Of a DNA stretch of 7,829 bases, positions 1 through 5,926 are shown one piece after another. The DNA comes from Geminicoccaceae bacterium (GTDB lineage Bacteria > Pseudomonadota > Alphaproteobacteria > Geminicoccales > Geminicoccaceae), in the NCBI GenBank assembly GCA_030824835.1, contig JAPJRA010000145.1, positions 1-7,829 of the forward strand, read 5' to 3'. Under the pieces are notes generated by a model. That model searched no databases and was not told the origin of the DNA. It worked only from the letters and a program-made list of their open reading frames with translations. Each line of letters begins with the position of its first letter. Position 1 is the first letter of the stretch. The translations under genes and the position numbers were made by a program.

Positions 1-36
1 CGACTGGTTGCGGGTGGGGCAGGATTGGGGGGCGTT

Positions 37-729
37 ATGTCGTCTATGCCAGAAAACTTCCAGTCCGGAGTGACGGCGGGCCCGGGCCGGCTGCGGCTGT
101 ACGATTTCTGGAGCAGCTCCGCTGCCTACCGGGTGCGGATCGCGCTTCACCTCAAGGGCCTCGACCATGAGCGCATCGTCGTCAATCGGCTCAACGGCGT
201 CGACGAGCCCGACTACCACGCCGTCAATGCTCAAGGCTTCGTGCCGACGCTGGAGGTGGAGGGGCTCCGCCTGGTGCAGTCGACGGCCATTCTGGAGTTC
301 CTGGAGGAACGCTGGCCGCGGCCGGCACTGCTGCCGGCGACGCCCGCAGGCCGAGCCCGCGTGCGGGCCCTGGCTGCGGTGGTGGCCAGCGATATCCAGC
401 CACTGAACAACCAGCGGGTACAGGATGCGCTGCTGGCCGAGTACGGGTTCGATGCGGCGAGGCTGCAGCGCTGGTACACGCGCTGGATCGCCGACGGGTT
501 CGCGGCACTGGAGCGGATGCTGGCCGAAAGCTCCGACACAGGCACCTTCTGCCATGGCGCCACACCGTCGCTGGCGGACGTCTGCCTCGTGCCGCAGGTG
601 TTCAACGCCAGGCGCTGGTCGTGCGACCTGCAGCCCTACCCGACCATCCGCCGCATCGAGGCGGCGTGCACCGCCTTGACCGCATTTCAGGCCGCGGCCC
701 CCGAGCGACAGGCGGATTGCCCCGAATAG
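37..729 (+). CDS. maiA: Maleylacetoacetate isomerase / zeta-class glutathione S-transferase
   Basis: Soluble cytoplasmic enzyme of about 230 residues. Zeta GSTs use glutathione to isomerise maleylacetoacetate to fumarylacetoacetate in tyrosine/homogentisate breakdown; some act on other substrates. Visible family signs, numbered from the ATG at 37: the SSSAAYRVRIAL glutathione-activating motif (26-37), the thioredoxin-fold cis-proline in GFVPTLE (67-73), QSTAI binding the glutathione gamma-glutamyl end (81-85), the zeta-type DIQPLNNQRV segment (119-128), and TPSLADVCLVPQVFNARRW (176-194) in the all-helical C-terminal domain. Length is normal for the family. Start choice: an in-frame TTG at 25 and an ATG at 46 are alternatives; the ATG at 37 follows a purine/G-rich stretch (22-32). 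It ends 4 bases before the stop of the convergent DUF1223 gene. No homogentisate dioxygenase or fumarylacetoacetase gene is adjacent, so the isomerase role rests on family resemblance alone. Confidence 0.88.
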   Translation: MSSMPENFQSGVTAGPGRLRLYDFWSSSAAYRVRIALHLKGLDHERIVVNRLNGVDEPDYHAVNAQGFVPTLEVEGLRLVQSTAILEFLEERWPRPALLPATPAGRARVRALAAVVASDIQPLNNQRVQDALLAEYGFDAARLQRWYTRWIADGFAALERMLAESSDTGTFCHGATPSLADVCLVPQVFNARRWSCDLQPYPTIRRIEAACTALTAFQAAAPERQADCPE

Positions 730-763
730 ACGCTCAAAGCGTCACTGCCGACGTTGCCGTCGG
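729..763. terminator. Two stem-loops at the maiA/DUF1223 convergent junction
   Basis: Two perfect small inverted repeats follow each other. GACGC (729-733) pairs with GCGTC (739-743) around the five-base loop TCAAA, which contains the stop codon of the minus-strand gene; the stem begins at the last base of the plus-strand stop. CCGACG (748-753) pairs with CGTCGG (758-763) around the loop TTGC. Neither is followed by a T-tract, so a classical intrinsic terminator is not shown. The position suggests a compact bidirectional terminator or 3'-end stabiliser; this is inference. Confidence 0.4.
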
Positions 764-1438
764 ACGGCGCCCCAGTGCCACGACACGGCCACTCCCCCGC
801 TGCTGGGCGATCACGGCCAGACCCGGAAACCTGGTCACCGCCGCGGGCAGGTCGATCGCCTGCCCGGGCCAGGGGCCGAGATCGAGGACCAGCCGGGCCG
901 TGTTGACATAGTCCACCTGCGTGCCGGCGTTCTCGCCGCGCTCGATGGCGACACGGTGATAGGGGTCGTAGCCGACACCGACCAGGCGGACATCGCCCAC
1001 GTCGTCGATCTCCGGCAGGCGCACGCGGCCGGTGGCATCGATGTCGATCACGGCCGGACGGCGCTGGCCGGCCACGAGATCGATGGCCTGCTCCAGCCGC
1101 GAATCCGAGCCCACGAGATCCAGCTCGCCGGCGATGACCATCTGCGGCGTATAGAGCCCCTTGCCCAGGATGCCGCCGTACCAGCGCTGGCGACGGTCGA
1201 AGTCCGGATCGCCCAGCGTGTCGCGCCAGCCCAGCCGGTCCCAGTAGGTGACGTGATAGGCCAGTGGCAACACGTCGGGACGACGGACCAACCTGGCGAA
1301 GGCCGCGTCCGCCGACGGGCATGAGCTGCACCCCTGCGAGGTGAACAGCTCGACCAGGACCAGGGGCGACGGTGCCGCGCGAGCCGGCCCGGCGAGGGCC
1401 GCCACGGACGCGGTGAACAGGAGCGTGCGGCGTTGCAT
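734..1438 (-). CDS. DUF1223 family exported thioredoxin-fold protein
   Basis: Protein of 234 residues in the DUF1223 family, which has a thioredoxin-like fold and no settled function. The N-terminus MQRRTLLFTASVAALAGPARA looks like a signal peptide, cleaved near residue 21; the arginine pair at 3-4 followed by hydrophobic residues could be a Tat signal. Family motifs: VELFTSQGCSSCPSAD (29-44) with C37 and C40 as a CxxC redox pair, YHVTYWDRLGW (61-71), YTPQMVIAGE (96-105) and the conserved GENAG (168-172). Start: the open frame reaches a GTG at 1453, but the ATG at 1438 has AGAAGG just upstream (1442-1447) and gives a clean signal peptide; the spacing of 3 bases is short. It is divergent from the ABC operon and convergent with maiA. 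A periplasmic thiol-redox role is inferred from fold and CxxC only. Confidence 0.85.
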   Translation of the reverse strand: MQRRTLLFTASVAALAGPARAAPSPLVLVELFTSQGCSSCPSADAAFARLVRRPDVLPLAYHVTYWDRLGWRDTLGDPDFDRRQRWYGGILGKGLYTPQMVIAGELDLVGSDSRLEQAIDLVAGQRRPAVIDIDATGRVRLPEIDDVGDVRLVGVGYDPYHRVAIERGENAGTQVDYVNTARLVLDLGPWPGQAIDLPAAVTRFPGLAVIAQQRGSGRVVALGRRPTATSAVTL

Positions 1439-1611
1439 GCACCTTCTCTGCACCGGGGTCGGTTCGGAGGCCAGTCACGCTCGCGTGCCGGCTGCGTGAG
1501 CCGTAGAAAACGATAGGCGGGCGCCGCCGCACGCCCTAAGTTTCGGTCCGCAAACAGAAACGGACTGCCGGGTGCGGCGTGCCGCGGCGGTCGTGACATC
1601 AGGGAGTCGTC
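1439..1611. promoter_or_regulatory. Divergent intergenic region with inverted repeats
   Basis: This gap must hold the promoters of both the DUF1223 gene and the ABC operon. I see no convincing -35/-10 pair on either strand. Structured elements: CACGC (1476-1480) and GCGTG (1483-1487) separated by TC; TCACGC (1475-1480) also mirrors GCGTGA (1494-1499); GTTTC (1540-1544) mirrors GAAAC (1557-1561) with a 12-base spacer; GCGGC (1574-1578) mirrors GCCGC (1581-1585). The related strings AGAAAACG (1505-1512) and AGAAACGG (1556-1563) recur. The GTTTC/GAAAC pair lies about 50 bases before the binding-protein ATG, a plausible place for a repressor operator; no regulator gene is present to match it. The ribosome binding site of the binding-protein gene is AGGGAG (1601-1606), 5 bases before its ATG. 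Confidence 0.45.
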
Positions 1612-2568
1612 ATGCAAAAACGGCAGATGCTGTCGCTCGTCGCAGCTCTTCTGGCCAGCACCTTCGTGGCCGCGCCGAGCTTTGCGGCGGAGAAGAAGAC
1701 CTTGGCGCTGGTCACCAATGCCGCGGCCGATTTCTGGACGATCGCGCGGCGCGGCACCGAGAAGGCGGCCGAGGAGCTGCCGAACTACAACATCGAGATG
1801 TACGTGGTCTCGGAAGCCACCGCCGCCGCGCAACGGCAGATCCTCGACAATCTGTTGACCAACGGCGTCGCCGGCGTCTCGATCAGTGCCATCGATCCGG
1901 CCAACTCGACCGAGATCCTGAACAAGGTGGCCTCGCAGGCGGTCCTGTTCACCACCGACAGCGACGCGCCCAAGACCAACCGCGTGCTCTATATCGGCAC
2001 CGACAACGTGGCGGCCGGCGTGCAGTGCGGCGAGCTGATCAAGAAGACGCTGCCCGATGGCGGCAAGATCATGCTGTTCGTCGGCACGATGGGGGCCGAC
2101 AACGCGCGCGAGCGGGTCGAGGGCATCAAGAAGGCGCTCGAAGGCAGCAAGGTCGAGATCCTGGACGTCCGCACCGACGAGGTGGACTTCGCCCGCGCCA
2201 AGCGGAACGTCGAGGACACGCTGACCAAGTATCCCGACATCGACGGGCTGGTGGGCCTGTGGTCCTACAACACGCCGCAGATCGTCGAGGCCGTGCGGGC
2301 CGCCGGCAAGGAGGGCCAGGTCAAGGTGATCGGGTTCGACGAGGATCCCGTGACCCTGCGCGGCATCGCCGACGGCATCGTCGCCGGTACCGTGGTCCAG
2401 CAGCCCTACGAGTTCGGCTACCAGTCGATGATCCTGATGGCCAAGTACCTGGAGGGCGACAAGTCGTTCATCCCGGCCAACGGCCTCGACATCATCCCGA
2501 CCAAGGTGATCGACAAGTCGAACGTCGCCGACTTCGCCAAGCAGATGCAGGCGCTGCTCGCCAAGTGA
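1612..2568 (+). CDS. Sugar ABC transporter periplasmic substrate-binding protein (RbsB-like)
   Basis: Periplasmic receptor of 318 residues for an ABC importer, type I periplasmic binding fold (Peripla_BP_4 / RbsB-like). It has a Sec signal peptide MQKRQMLSLVAALLASTFVA... ending near A25 (PSFA/AEKK). Residues in places that bind sugar in RbsB-type proteins: N36 with F41/W42 (TNAAADFW), D116/D118 (TTDSDAP), R166 or R168 (NARERVEG), N220 (WSYNTPQ), D243 (GFDEDP) and Q263/Q264 (VVQQPYEFGY). The TDSD segment lacks the D-R pair typical of ribose binders, so ribose should not be assumed. Start: ATG preceded at 5 bases by AGGGAG. It is the first gene of the operon, followed by a strong hairpin and then the ATPase gene. 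A carbohydrate or sugar-like ligand is likely; which one cannot be read from the sequence. Confidence 0.9.
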   Translation: MQKRQMLSLVAALLASTFVAAPSFAAEKKTLALVTNAAADFWTIARRGTEKAAEELPNYNIEMYVVSEATAAAQRQILDNLLTNGVAGVSISAIDPANSTEILNKVASQAVLFTTDSDAPKTNRVLYIGTDNVAAGVQCGELIKKTLPDGGKIMLFVGTMGADNARERVEGIKKALEGSKVEILDVRTDEVDFARAKRNVEDTLTKYPDIDGLVGLWSYNTPQIVEAVRAAGKEGQVKVIGFDEDPVTLRGIADGIVAGTVVQQPYEFGYQSMILMAKYLEGDKSFIPANGLDIIPTKVIDKSNVADFAKQMQALLAK

Positions 2569-2573
2569 GCAGC

Positions 2574-2601
2574 AGCGGGGCCGGCCCTGTCCGGCCCCGT
2601 T
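2574..2601 (+). promoter_or_regulatory. Intercistronic hairpin between binding-protein and ATPase genes
   Basis: The core is a perfect 9-pair stem: CGGGGCCGG (2576-2584) with CCGGCCCCG (2591-2599) around the six-base loop CCCTGT. A G-U pair (2575/2600) and an A-T pair (2574/2601) extend it to 11 pairs. It begins 5 bases after the binding-protein stop codon and no T-run follows, so it looks more like an mRNA-stabilising or attenuating element than a full terminator. Such hairpins are known in other ABC operons to raise binding-protein mRNA over transporter mRNA; that role here is inferred from position and strength. Confidence 0.65.
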
Positions 2602-2625
2602 CCATCGAGACGACACGGTGACGGC

Positions 2626-4131
2626 ATGAGCGCCCCCTTCCTCGAGCTGCGCGGGATCGGCAAGACCTATCCCGGGGTGACGGCGCTGGCTGACGTCAGC
2701 CTCGCGGTGGTGCCCGGCGAGGTCGTGGGTCTGATCGGCGAGAACGGCGCCGGCAAGTCGACGCTGATGAAGGTGCTGGGCGGGGTGGTGCCGCCCAGCA
2801 GCGGCGAGATCGTGATCGACGGGCGTGCGCACGCCGCACTGACGGTCGGCGAATCGCTGGCGGCGGGCATCGCCTTCGTCCACCAGGAGCTCAACCTGTT
2901 CGAGAACCTGGACGTCGCCGGCAACATCTTCATCGGCCGGGAGCCACTGTCGGGTGGGTTGCTGCGGCTGATCGACCGGCGCCGGCTGCGGGCACTGACG
3001 CTGCCCCTGCTGCAGCGGCTCAACGCCGACTTCGCGCCGGAGACGCCGGTGGCCGAGCTGTCGCTGGCGCAACGGCAGATGGTCGAGATCGCGCGGGCGC
3101 TGTCGCTGGACGCGCGGCTGATCATCATGGACGAGCCCAGCTCGAGCCTGACGCTGTCGGAGACCGAGCGTCTGCTCGGGGTCGTGGCGGAGTTGAAGGC
3201 GCAAGGCGTGAGCGTGATCTTCATCACGCATCGGCTGAGTGAGATCATGGCGTGCGCCGACCGCCTCGTCTGCCTGCGCGACGGGCATCTGGTGGGCGCG
3301 CTGGAGCGCGACCAGATCGCGCACGCGGCCATGATCCGGCTGATGATCGGCCGCGACCTGAAGTCCCTTTACCTGCCACCCAAGGTGGCACCCTCGAGCG
3401 GCTGCGAGCTGGATGCGGTGCGGACCGCGGCATTCCCGGACCGCGCCATCAGTCTGGGCATCCGCTGCGGCGAGATCCTGGGCCTGGCCGGCCTGATCGG
3501 CTCGGGCCGCACCTCGCTGGCGCGGACCATCTTCGGCATCGATCCGCTCCTGGGCGGCGAGATCCGCCTCAACGGCGAGAAGCTGCGGATCGACTCGCCG
3601 CGCGACGCGATCGCCCGCGGCATCTATCTGGTCCCCGAGGACCGCAAGCGCAGCGGCCTGATCCTCGACCTGCCGATACGGCAGAACACGACGCTGGCCG
3701 ATCTGCCGGCCTATGCGCGCTGGTGGCTGATCGGCGCCGCGACGGAGTCGGCGGCAGCCGAGCGTCAGCGCCAGCGGCTCGGCATTCGGGCGCCGTCGGT
3801 CGACGTGGAGGCCGTCACGCTGAGCGGCGGCAACCAGCAGAAGGTCGTCCTGGCCAAGTGGCTGTCGATGCGGCCGAGCCTGATGATCTTCGACGAGCCG
3901 ACCCGGGGCATCGACGTCGGCGCCAAGAGCGAGATCTACCGGCTGATGCGCGAGCTCGCCGATGCCGGCGTGGCCATCTTGATGATCAGCAGCGACATGG
4001 AAGAGGTGATCGGGGTGAGCGACCGTATCGCCGTGATGCACGAGGGCGGCCTGTCGGGCTTTCTCGAGCGGGAACAGTTCAGCGAGCACAGCGTGCTCCA
4101 GCTCGCCGTCGGCCATCCTCAGGCCGCCTGA
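2626..4131 (+). CDS. Sugar ABC transporter ATP-binding protein, double-domain (RbsA/XylG/MglA type)
   Basis: Cytoplasmic ATPase subunit of 501 residues, the usual length for carbohydrate importers with two fused nucleotide-binding domains. Domain 1: Walker A GENGAGKST (38-46), Q-loop Q87, signature LSLAQRQ (145-151, diverged from LSGGQ as often in this family), Walker B LIIMDE (165-170), switch H202. Domain 2: degenerate Walker A GLIGSGRTSL with R295 in place of lysine, signature LSGGNQQKV (399-407), Walker B LMIFDEP (419-425), and SSD (455-457) where the switch histidine would be. The lysine-to-arginine change in domain 2 is normal for RbsA-type proteins. The start ATG follows GGTGA (2617-2621). 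It lies 57 bases after the binding-protein gene and 17 bases before the permease gene, so all three are probably co-transcribed. It powers import by the RbsC-like permease encoded next. Confidence 0.93.
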   Translation: MSAPFLELRGIGKTYPGVTALADVSLAVVPGEVVGLIGENGAGKSTLMKVLGGVVPPSSGEIVIDGRAHAALTVGESLAAGIAFVHQELNLFENLDVAGNIFIGREPLSGGLLRLIDRRRLRALTLPLLQRLNADFAPETPVAELSLAQRQMVEIARALSLDARLIIMDEPSSSLTLSETERLLGVVAELKAQGVSVIFITHRLSEIMACADRLVCLRDGHLVGALERDQIAHAAMIRLMIGRDLKSLYLPPKVAPSSGCELDAVRTAAFPDRAISLGIRCGEILGLAGLIGSGRTSLARTIFGIDPLLGGEIRLNGEKLRIDSPRDAIARGIYLVPEDRKRSGLILDLPIRQNTTLADLPAYARWWLIGAATESAAAERQRQRLGIRAPSVDVEAVTLSGGNQQKVVLAKWLSMRPSLMIFDEPTRGIDVGAKSEIYRLMRELADAGVAILMISSDMEEVIGVSDRIAVMHEGGLSGFLEREQFSEHSVLQLAVGHPQAA

Positions 4132-4148
4132 CCCGGGAACCGCACGCG

Positions 4149-5147
4149 ATGTACAAGAAAGATCTCGGCCTTCTGGTGCTGATCCTGGTGGTCGGCGCTA
4201 TCACGGCGGCGCTGAACCCACGCTTCCTGTCGACGGTCAATCTGGTCAACATGGCCAACCTGATCGGGCTGTTCGGTCTGTTCGCGATCGGCCAGGGCCT
4301 GGTCATCATCACCGGCGGCATCGAGCTGTCGGTGGGCTCCATGTTCGCGCTGATCGGCGTCATCTTCACCGACCTCATGGTCAATCAGGGCATGCCGTGG
4401 CAGCTCGTGATCCCGTTCGCGATCGTGATGGGCGCGGGCCTCGGCGCGATCCACGGATTTCTGATCACGCGCCTGAACATGCAGCCGTTCGTCGTCACGC
4501 TGTGCGGGCTGCTGATCTACCGGGGCCTGGCCCGCTGGTACATGAACGACGCCACGATCGGCTTCGGCTATGGCGACGAGTTCGCCACCCTGTCCTGGAT
4601 CGCGTCGGGCCGGACCTTCGGCATCCCGCACACCTTCCTCACGCTGCTGGTGGTGGCGGCCGTGATGTCGGTGCTGCTGCACCGCTCCGTCTACGGCCGC
4701 TATCTGTTCGCCGTCGGCAAGAACGAGGAGGCGGCGCGGTTCTCCGGCATCAATGCGGGCCTGGTCACCGCCACGGCCTACATCATCTGCGGCGCTCTGG
4801 CCGGCCTCTCGGCCGTGTTCATCGCCTTCTACACCAACTCGATCTCGCCTTCGGCGCACGGCAATTTCTACGAGCTCTACGCGATCGCGGCCGCCGTCCT
4901 GGGCGGCTGCTCCCTGCGCGGCGGCGAGGGCTCGATCCTGGGCATCGTGCTGGGCGCCATCCTGCTGCAGGTACTGCAGAACCTGGTCAACCTCCTGGGC
5001 ATCCCGAGCTCGCTGAACTTCGCCGTCATGGGCACGGTGATCCTGCTGGGCGTCCTCGCCGATCAGCAGCTGCAGCGCCGCCGGCAGGCCCGGATCGCGG
5101 CACGCGGCCGGATCACCGCCAAGGAGATGGCGGTAGCTCAGGCGTGA
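4149..5147 (+). CDS. Sugar ABC transporter permease (RbsC-like)
   Basis: Inner-membrane subunit of 332 residues, BPD_transp_2 family (RbsC/XylH/AraH type), with about eight to ten hydrophobic segments. Signatures: GGIELSVGS (56-64), typical of sugar permeases; the cytoplasmic coupling segment GRYLFAVGKNEEAARFSGI (183-201), which contacts the ATPase; and the conserved ELYAIAAAVLGG (242-253) followed by RGGEGS (258-262 region). The C-terminus is a short basic cytoplasmic tail (QQLQRRRQARIAARGR). Start: the open frame extends far upstream through the ATPase gene, but ATG 4149 begins the recognisable protein (MYKKDLGLL), gives the family's usual length and has GGGAA about 8 bases upstream. It is the last gene of the ABC operon. 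The protein presumably acts as a homodimer, as in the family. I see no clear terminator after its stop. Confidence 0.92.
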   Translation: MYKKDLGLLVLILVVGAITAALNPRFLSTVNLVNMANLIGLFGLFAIGQGLVIITGGIELSVGSMFALIGVIFTDLMVNQGMPWQLVIPFAIVMGAGLGAIHGFLITRLNMQPFVVTLCGLLIYRGLARWYMNDATIGFGYGDEFATLSWIASGRTFGIPHTFLTLLVVAAVMSVLLHRSVYGRYLFAVGKNEEAARFSGINAGLVTATAYIICGALAGLSAVFIAFYTNSISPSAHGNFYELYAIAAAVLGGCSLRGGEGSILGIVLGAILLQVLQNLVNLLGIPSSLNFAVMGTVILLGVLADQQLQRRRQARIAARGRITAKEMAVAQA

Positions 5148-5230
5148 GAGGCCGGGCGGTCGGGAACGTGATACCGCTGTACGTTGTTGATGGCGGCGAC
5201 GCGTGGATCATGCGCCCTGGAGCCAGTCAC

Positions 5231-5803
5231 ATGATGCGATTGCTGAACGTTGCACTGGCCCTGGGGGCCGTCCTGCTGGCGAGCGATGGTGCCGTGGCGG
5301 CAGAGCCGGCGGGAAGCGCGGCGTCACGGACGCAGGGCGCCCTCGCCCACTACACGCTGACGCCCAAGGGCGATGTGGACGGATTCGTTCTCGCCGACGG
5401 CACTGAGGTCAATGTCCCGCCGCGTCTGTCGACGGCGCTGGTGTTCACCGCCCGTCCCGGTGACAAGGTCACCGTGATGTGGCGCAAGCGCCCCGACCGG
5501 CCTTTGGTCGAGGCAGCGGAGATCCGCAACGATGCCACGGGCGCGGTGCTGGTCAATGAAGTCCCGAAGGGACGGCCGGAGGCCGCACCGGCGCAGGTGC
5601 ACGGCAAGGTTCAGTTCTCGCTGCATGGGCCCAAAGGCGACCTGAACGGCGCCCTGCTCGAGGATGGAACGGTGCTGAGGCTGCCGCCGAAGGAGGCACT
5701 TCGCGCTTCGGCGCAGCTCGCCCCCGGCCAGTCCATCTCCGCCACGGGGCGGATGCTGACCACGCCCATGGGCCGCGTGCTCGAGGTCGACGAGCTCGAT
5801 TAG
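5231..5803 (+). CDS. Exported protein with duplicated PKGD/DGT/PP motif domain, paralog 1
   Basis: I do not recognise a named family. The 190-residue product has a signal peptide (MMRLLNVALALGAVLLASDG...), probably cut after AVAA near residue 24, and no later membrane segment, so it should be periplasmic or outer. The mature part has two similar units 89 residues apart with no gap between their key positions: unit A from G36 with PKGD (45-48), DGT (56-58), PP (63-64), RPG (75-77); unit B from G125 with PKGD (134-137), DGT (145-147), PP (152-153), APG (164-166). The alternating short hydrophobic stretches and turn motifs suggest small beta-barrels, perhaps OB-like; that is inference. Start: ATG 5231 has TGGAG (5218-5222) 8 bases upstream; ATGs at 5210 and 5234 are alternatives. 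Its tandem neighbour is a clear paralog. It lies 83 bases after the permease gene; nothing links it functionally to sugar uptake. Confidence 0.8.
   Translation: MMRLLNVALALGAVLLASDGAVAAEPAGSAASRTQGALAHYTLTPKGDVDGFVLADGTEVNVPPRLSTALVFTARPGDKVTVMWRKRPDRPLVEAAEIRNDATGAVLVNEVPKGRPEAAPAQVHGKVQFSLHGPKGDLNGALLEDGTVLRLPPKEALRASAQLAPGQSISATGRMLTTPMGRVLEVDELD
5336..5800 (+). repeat. Internal protein-level duplication in paralog 1
   Basis: Two units, about 5336-5560 (residues 36-110) and 5603-5800 (residues 125-190). Matching positions include G36/G125, PKGD 45/134, G51/G140, L54/L143, DGT 56/145, PP 63/152 and PG 76/165, all at an offset of 89 residues. The second half of each unit carries a TG.VL or GRVL-like segment. 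DNA similarity is diffuse, so the duplication is old. Confidence 0.7.
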
Positions 5804-5805
5804 AG

Positions 5806-5824
5806 GTATCGAGCGGCGCGATAC
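5806..5824. terminator. Small hairpin after paralog 1
   Basis: GTATCG (5806-5811) is the perfect reverse complement of CGATAC (5819-5824), with loop AGCGGCG. It starts 2 bases after the stop of paralog 1. No T-tract follows, and a second GC-rich partly self-complementary stretch (about 5825-5842) comes next. It may be a weak terminator or mRNA 3'-end structure between the paralogs, or an operator for the second one; the sequence does not decide. Confidence 0.35.
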
Positions 5825-5926
5825 GGCCGGACATTGCCGGGCCACGGACGATCGACGGGAGTAGAGACCACGGGCCAGTCCGGAGCGGAGCACTCATCCG
5901 GGGCGCGATCAGGTGAATGGTGGCGG

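Noticed and set aside
3490..3520. Arginine in place of the Walker A lysine in ATPase domain 2 as a possible inactivating mutation
   Set aside because: A degenerate second Walker A (GxGRT) is normal in RbsA-type sugar ABC ATPases, so it is not an anomaly.
1048..4116. A 1022-codon open frame on the minus strand covering the DUF1223 start region, the binding-protein gene and the ATPase gene
   Set aside because: It is antisense to two clearly recognisable ABC genes, its translation is low-complexity (rich in H, D, Q, A, R) with no motif, and long antisense frames are expected at this GC content.
3252..4148. Long in-frame extension upstream of the permease start
   Set aside because: It overlaps the ATPase gene in another frame and reads as arginine/proline-rich noise; the permease family begins at MYKKDLG, encoded from 4149.
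5156..5185. Short inverted repeats after the permease gene (GCGGT/ACCGC and AACGT/ACGTT)
   Set aside because: Stems are only 5 bases with loops of 11-12, mutually overlapping and with no T-tract; this is expected by chance in GC-rich DNA.
4397..5230. In-frame extension upstream of paralog 1
   Set aside because: It lies within the permease gene in another frame. A ribosome binding site and signal peptide mark the true start at 5231.
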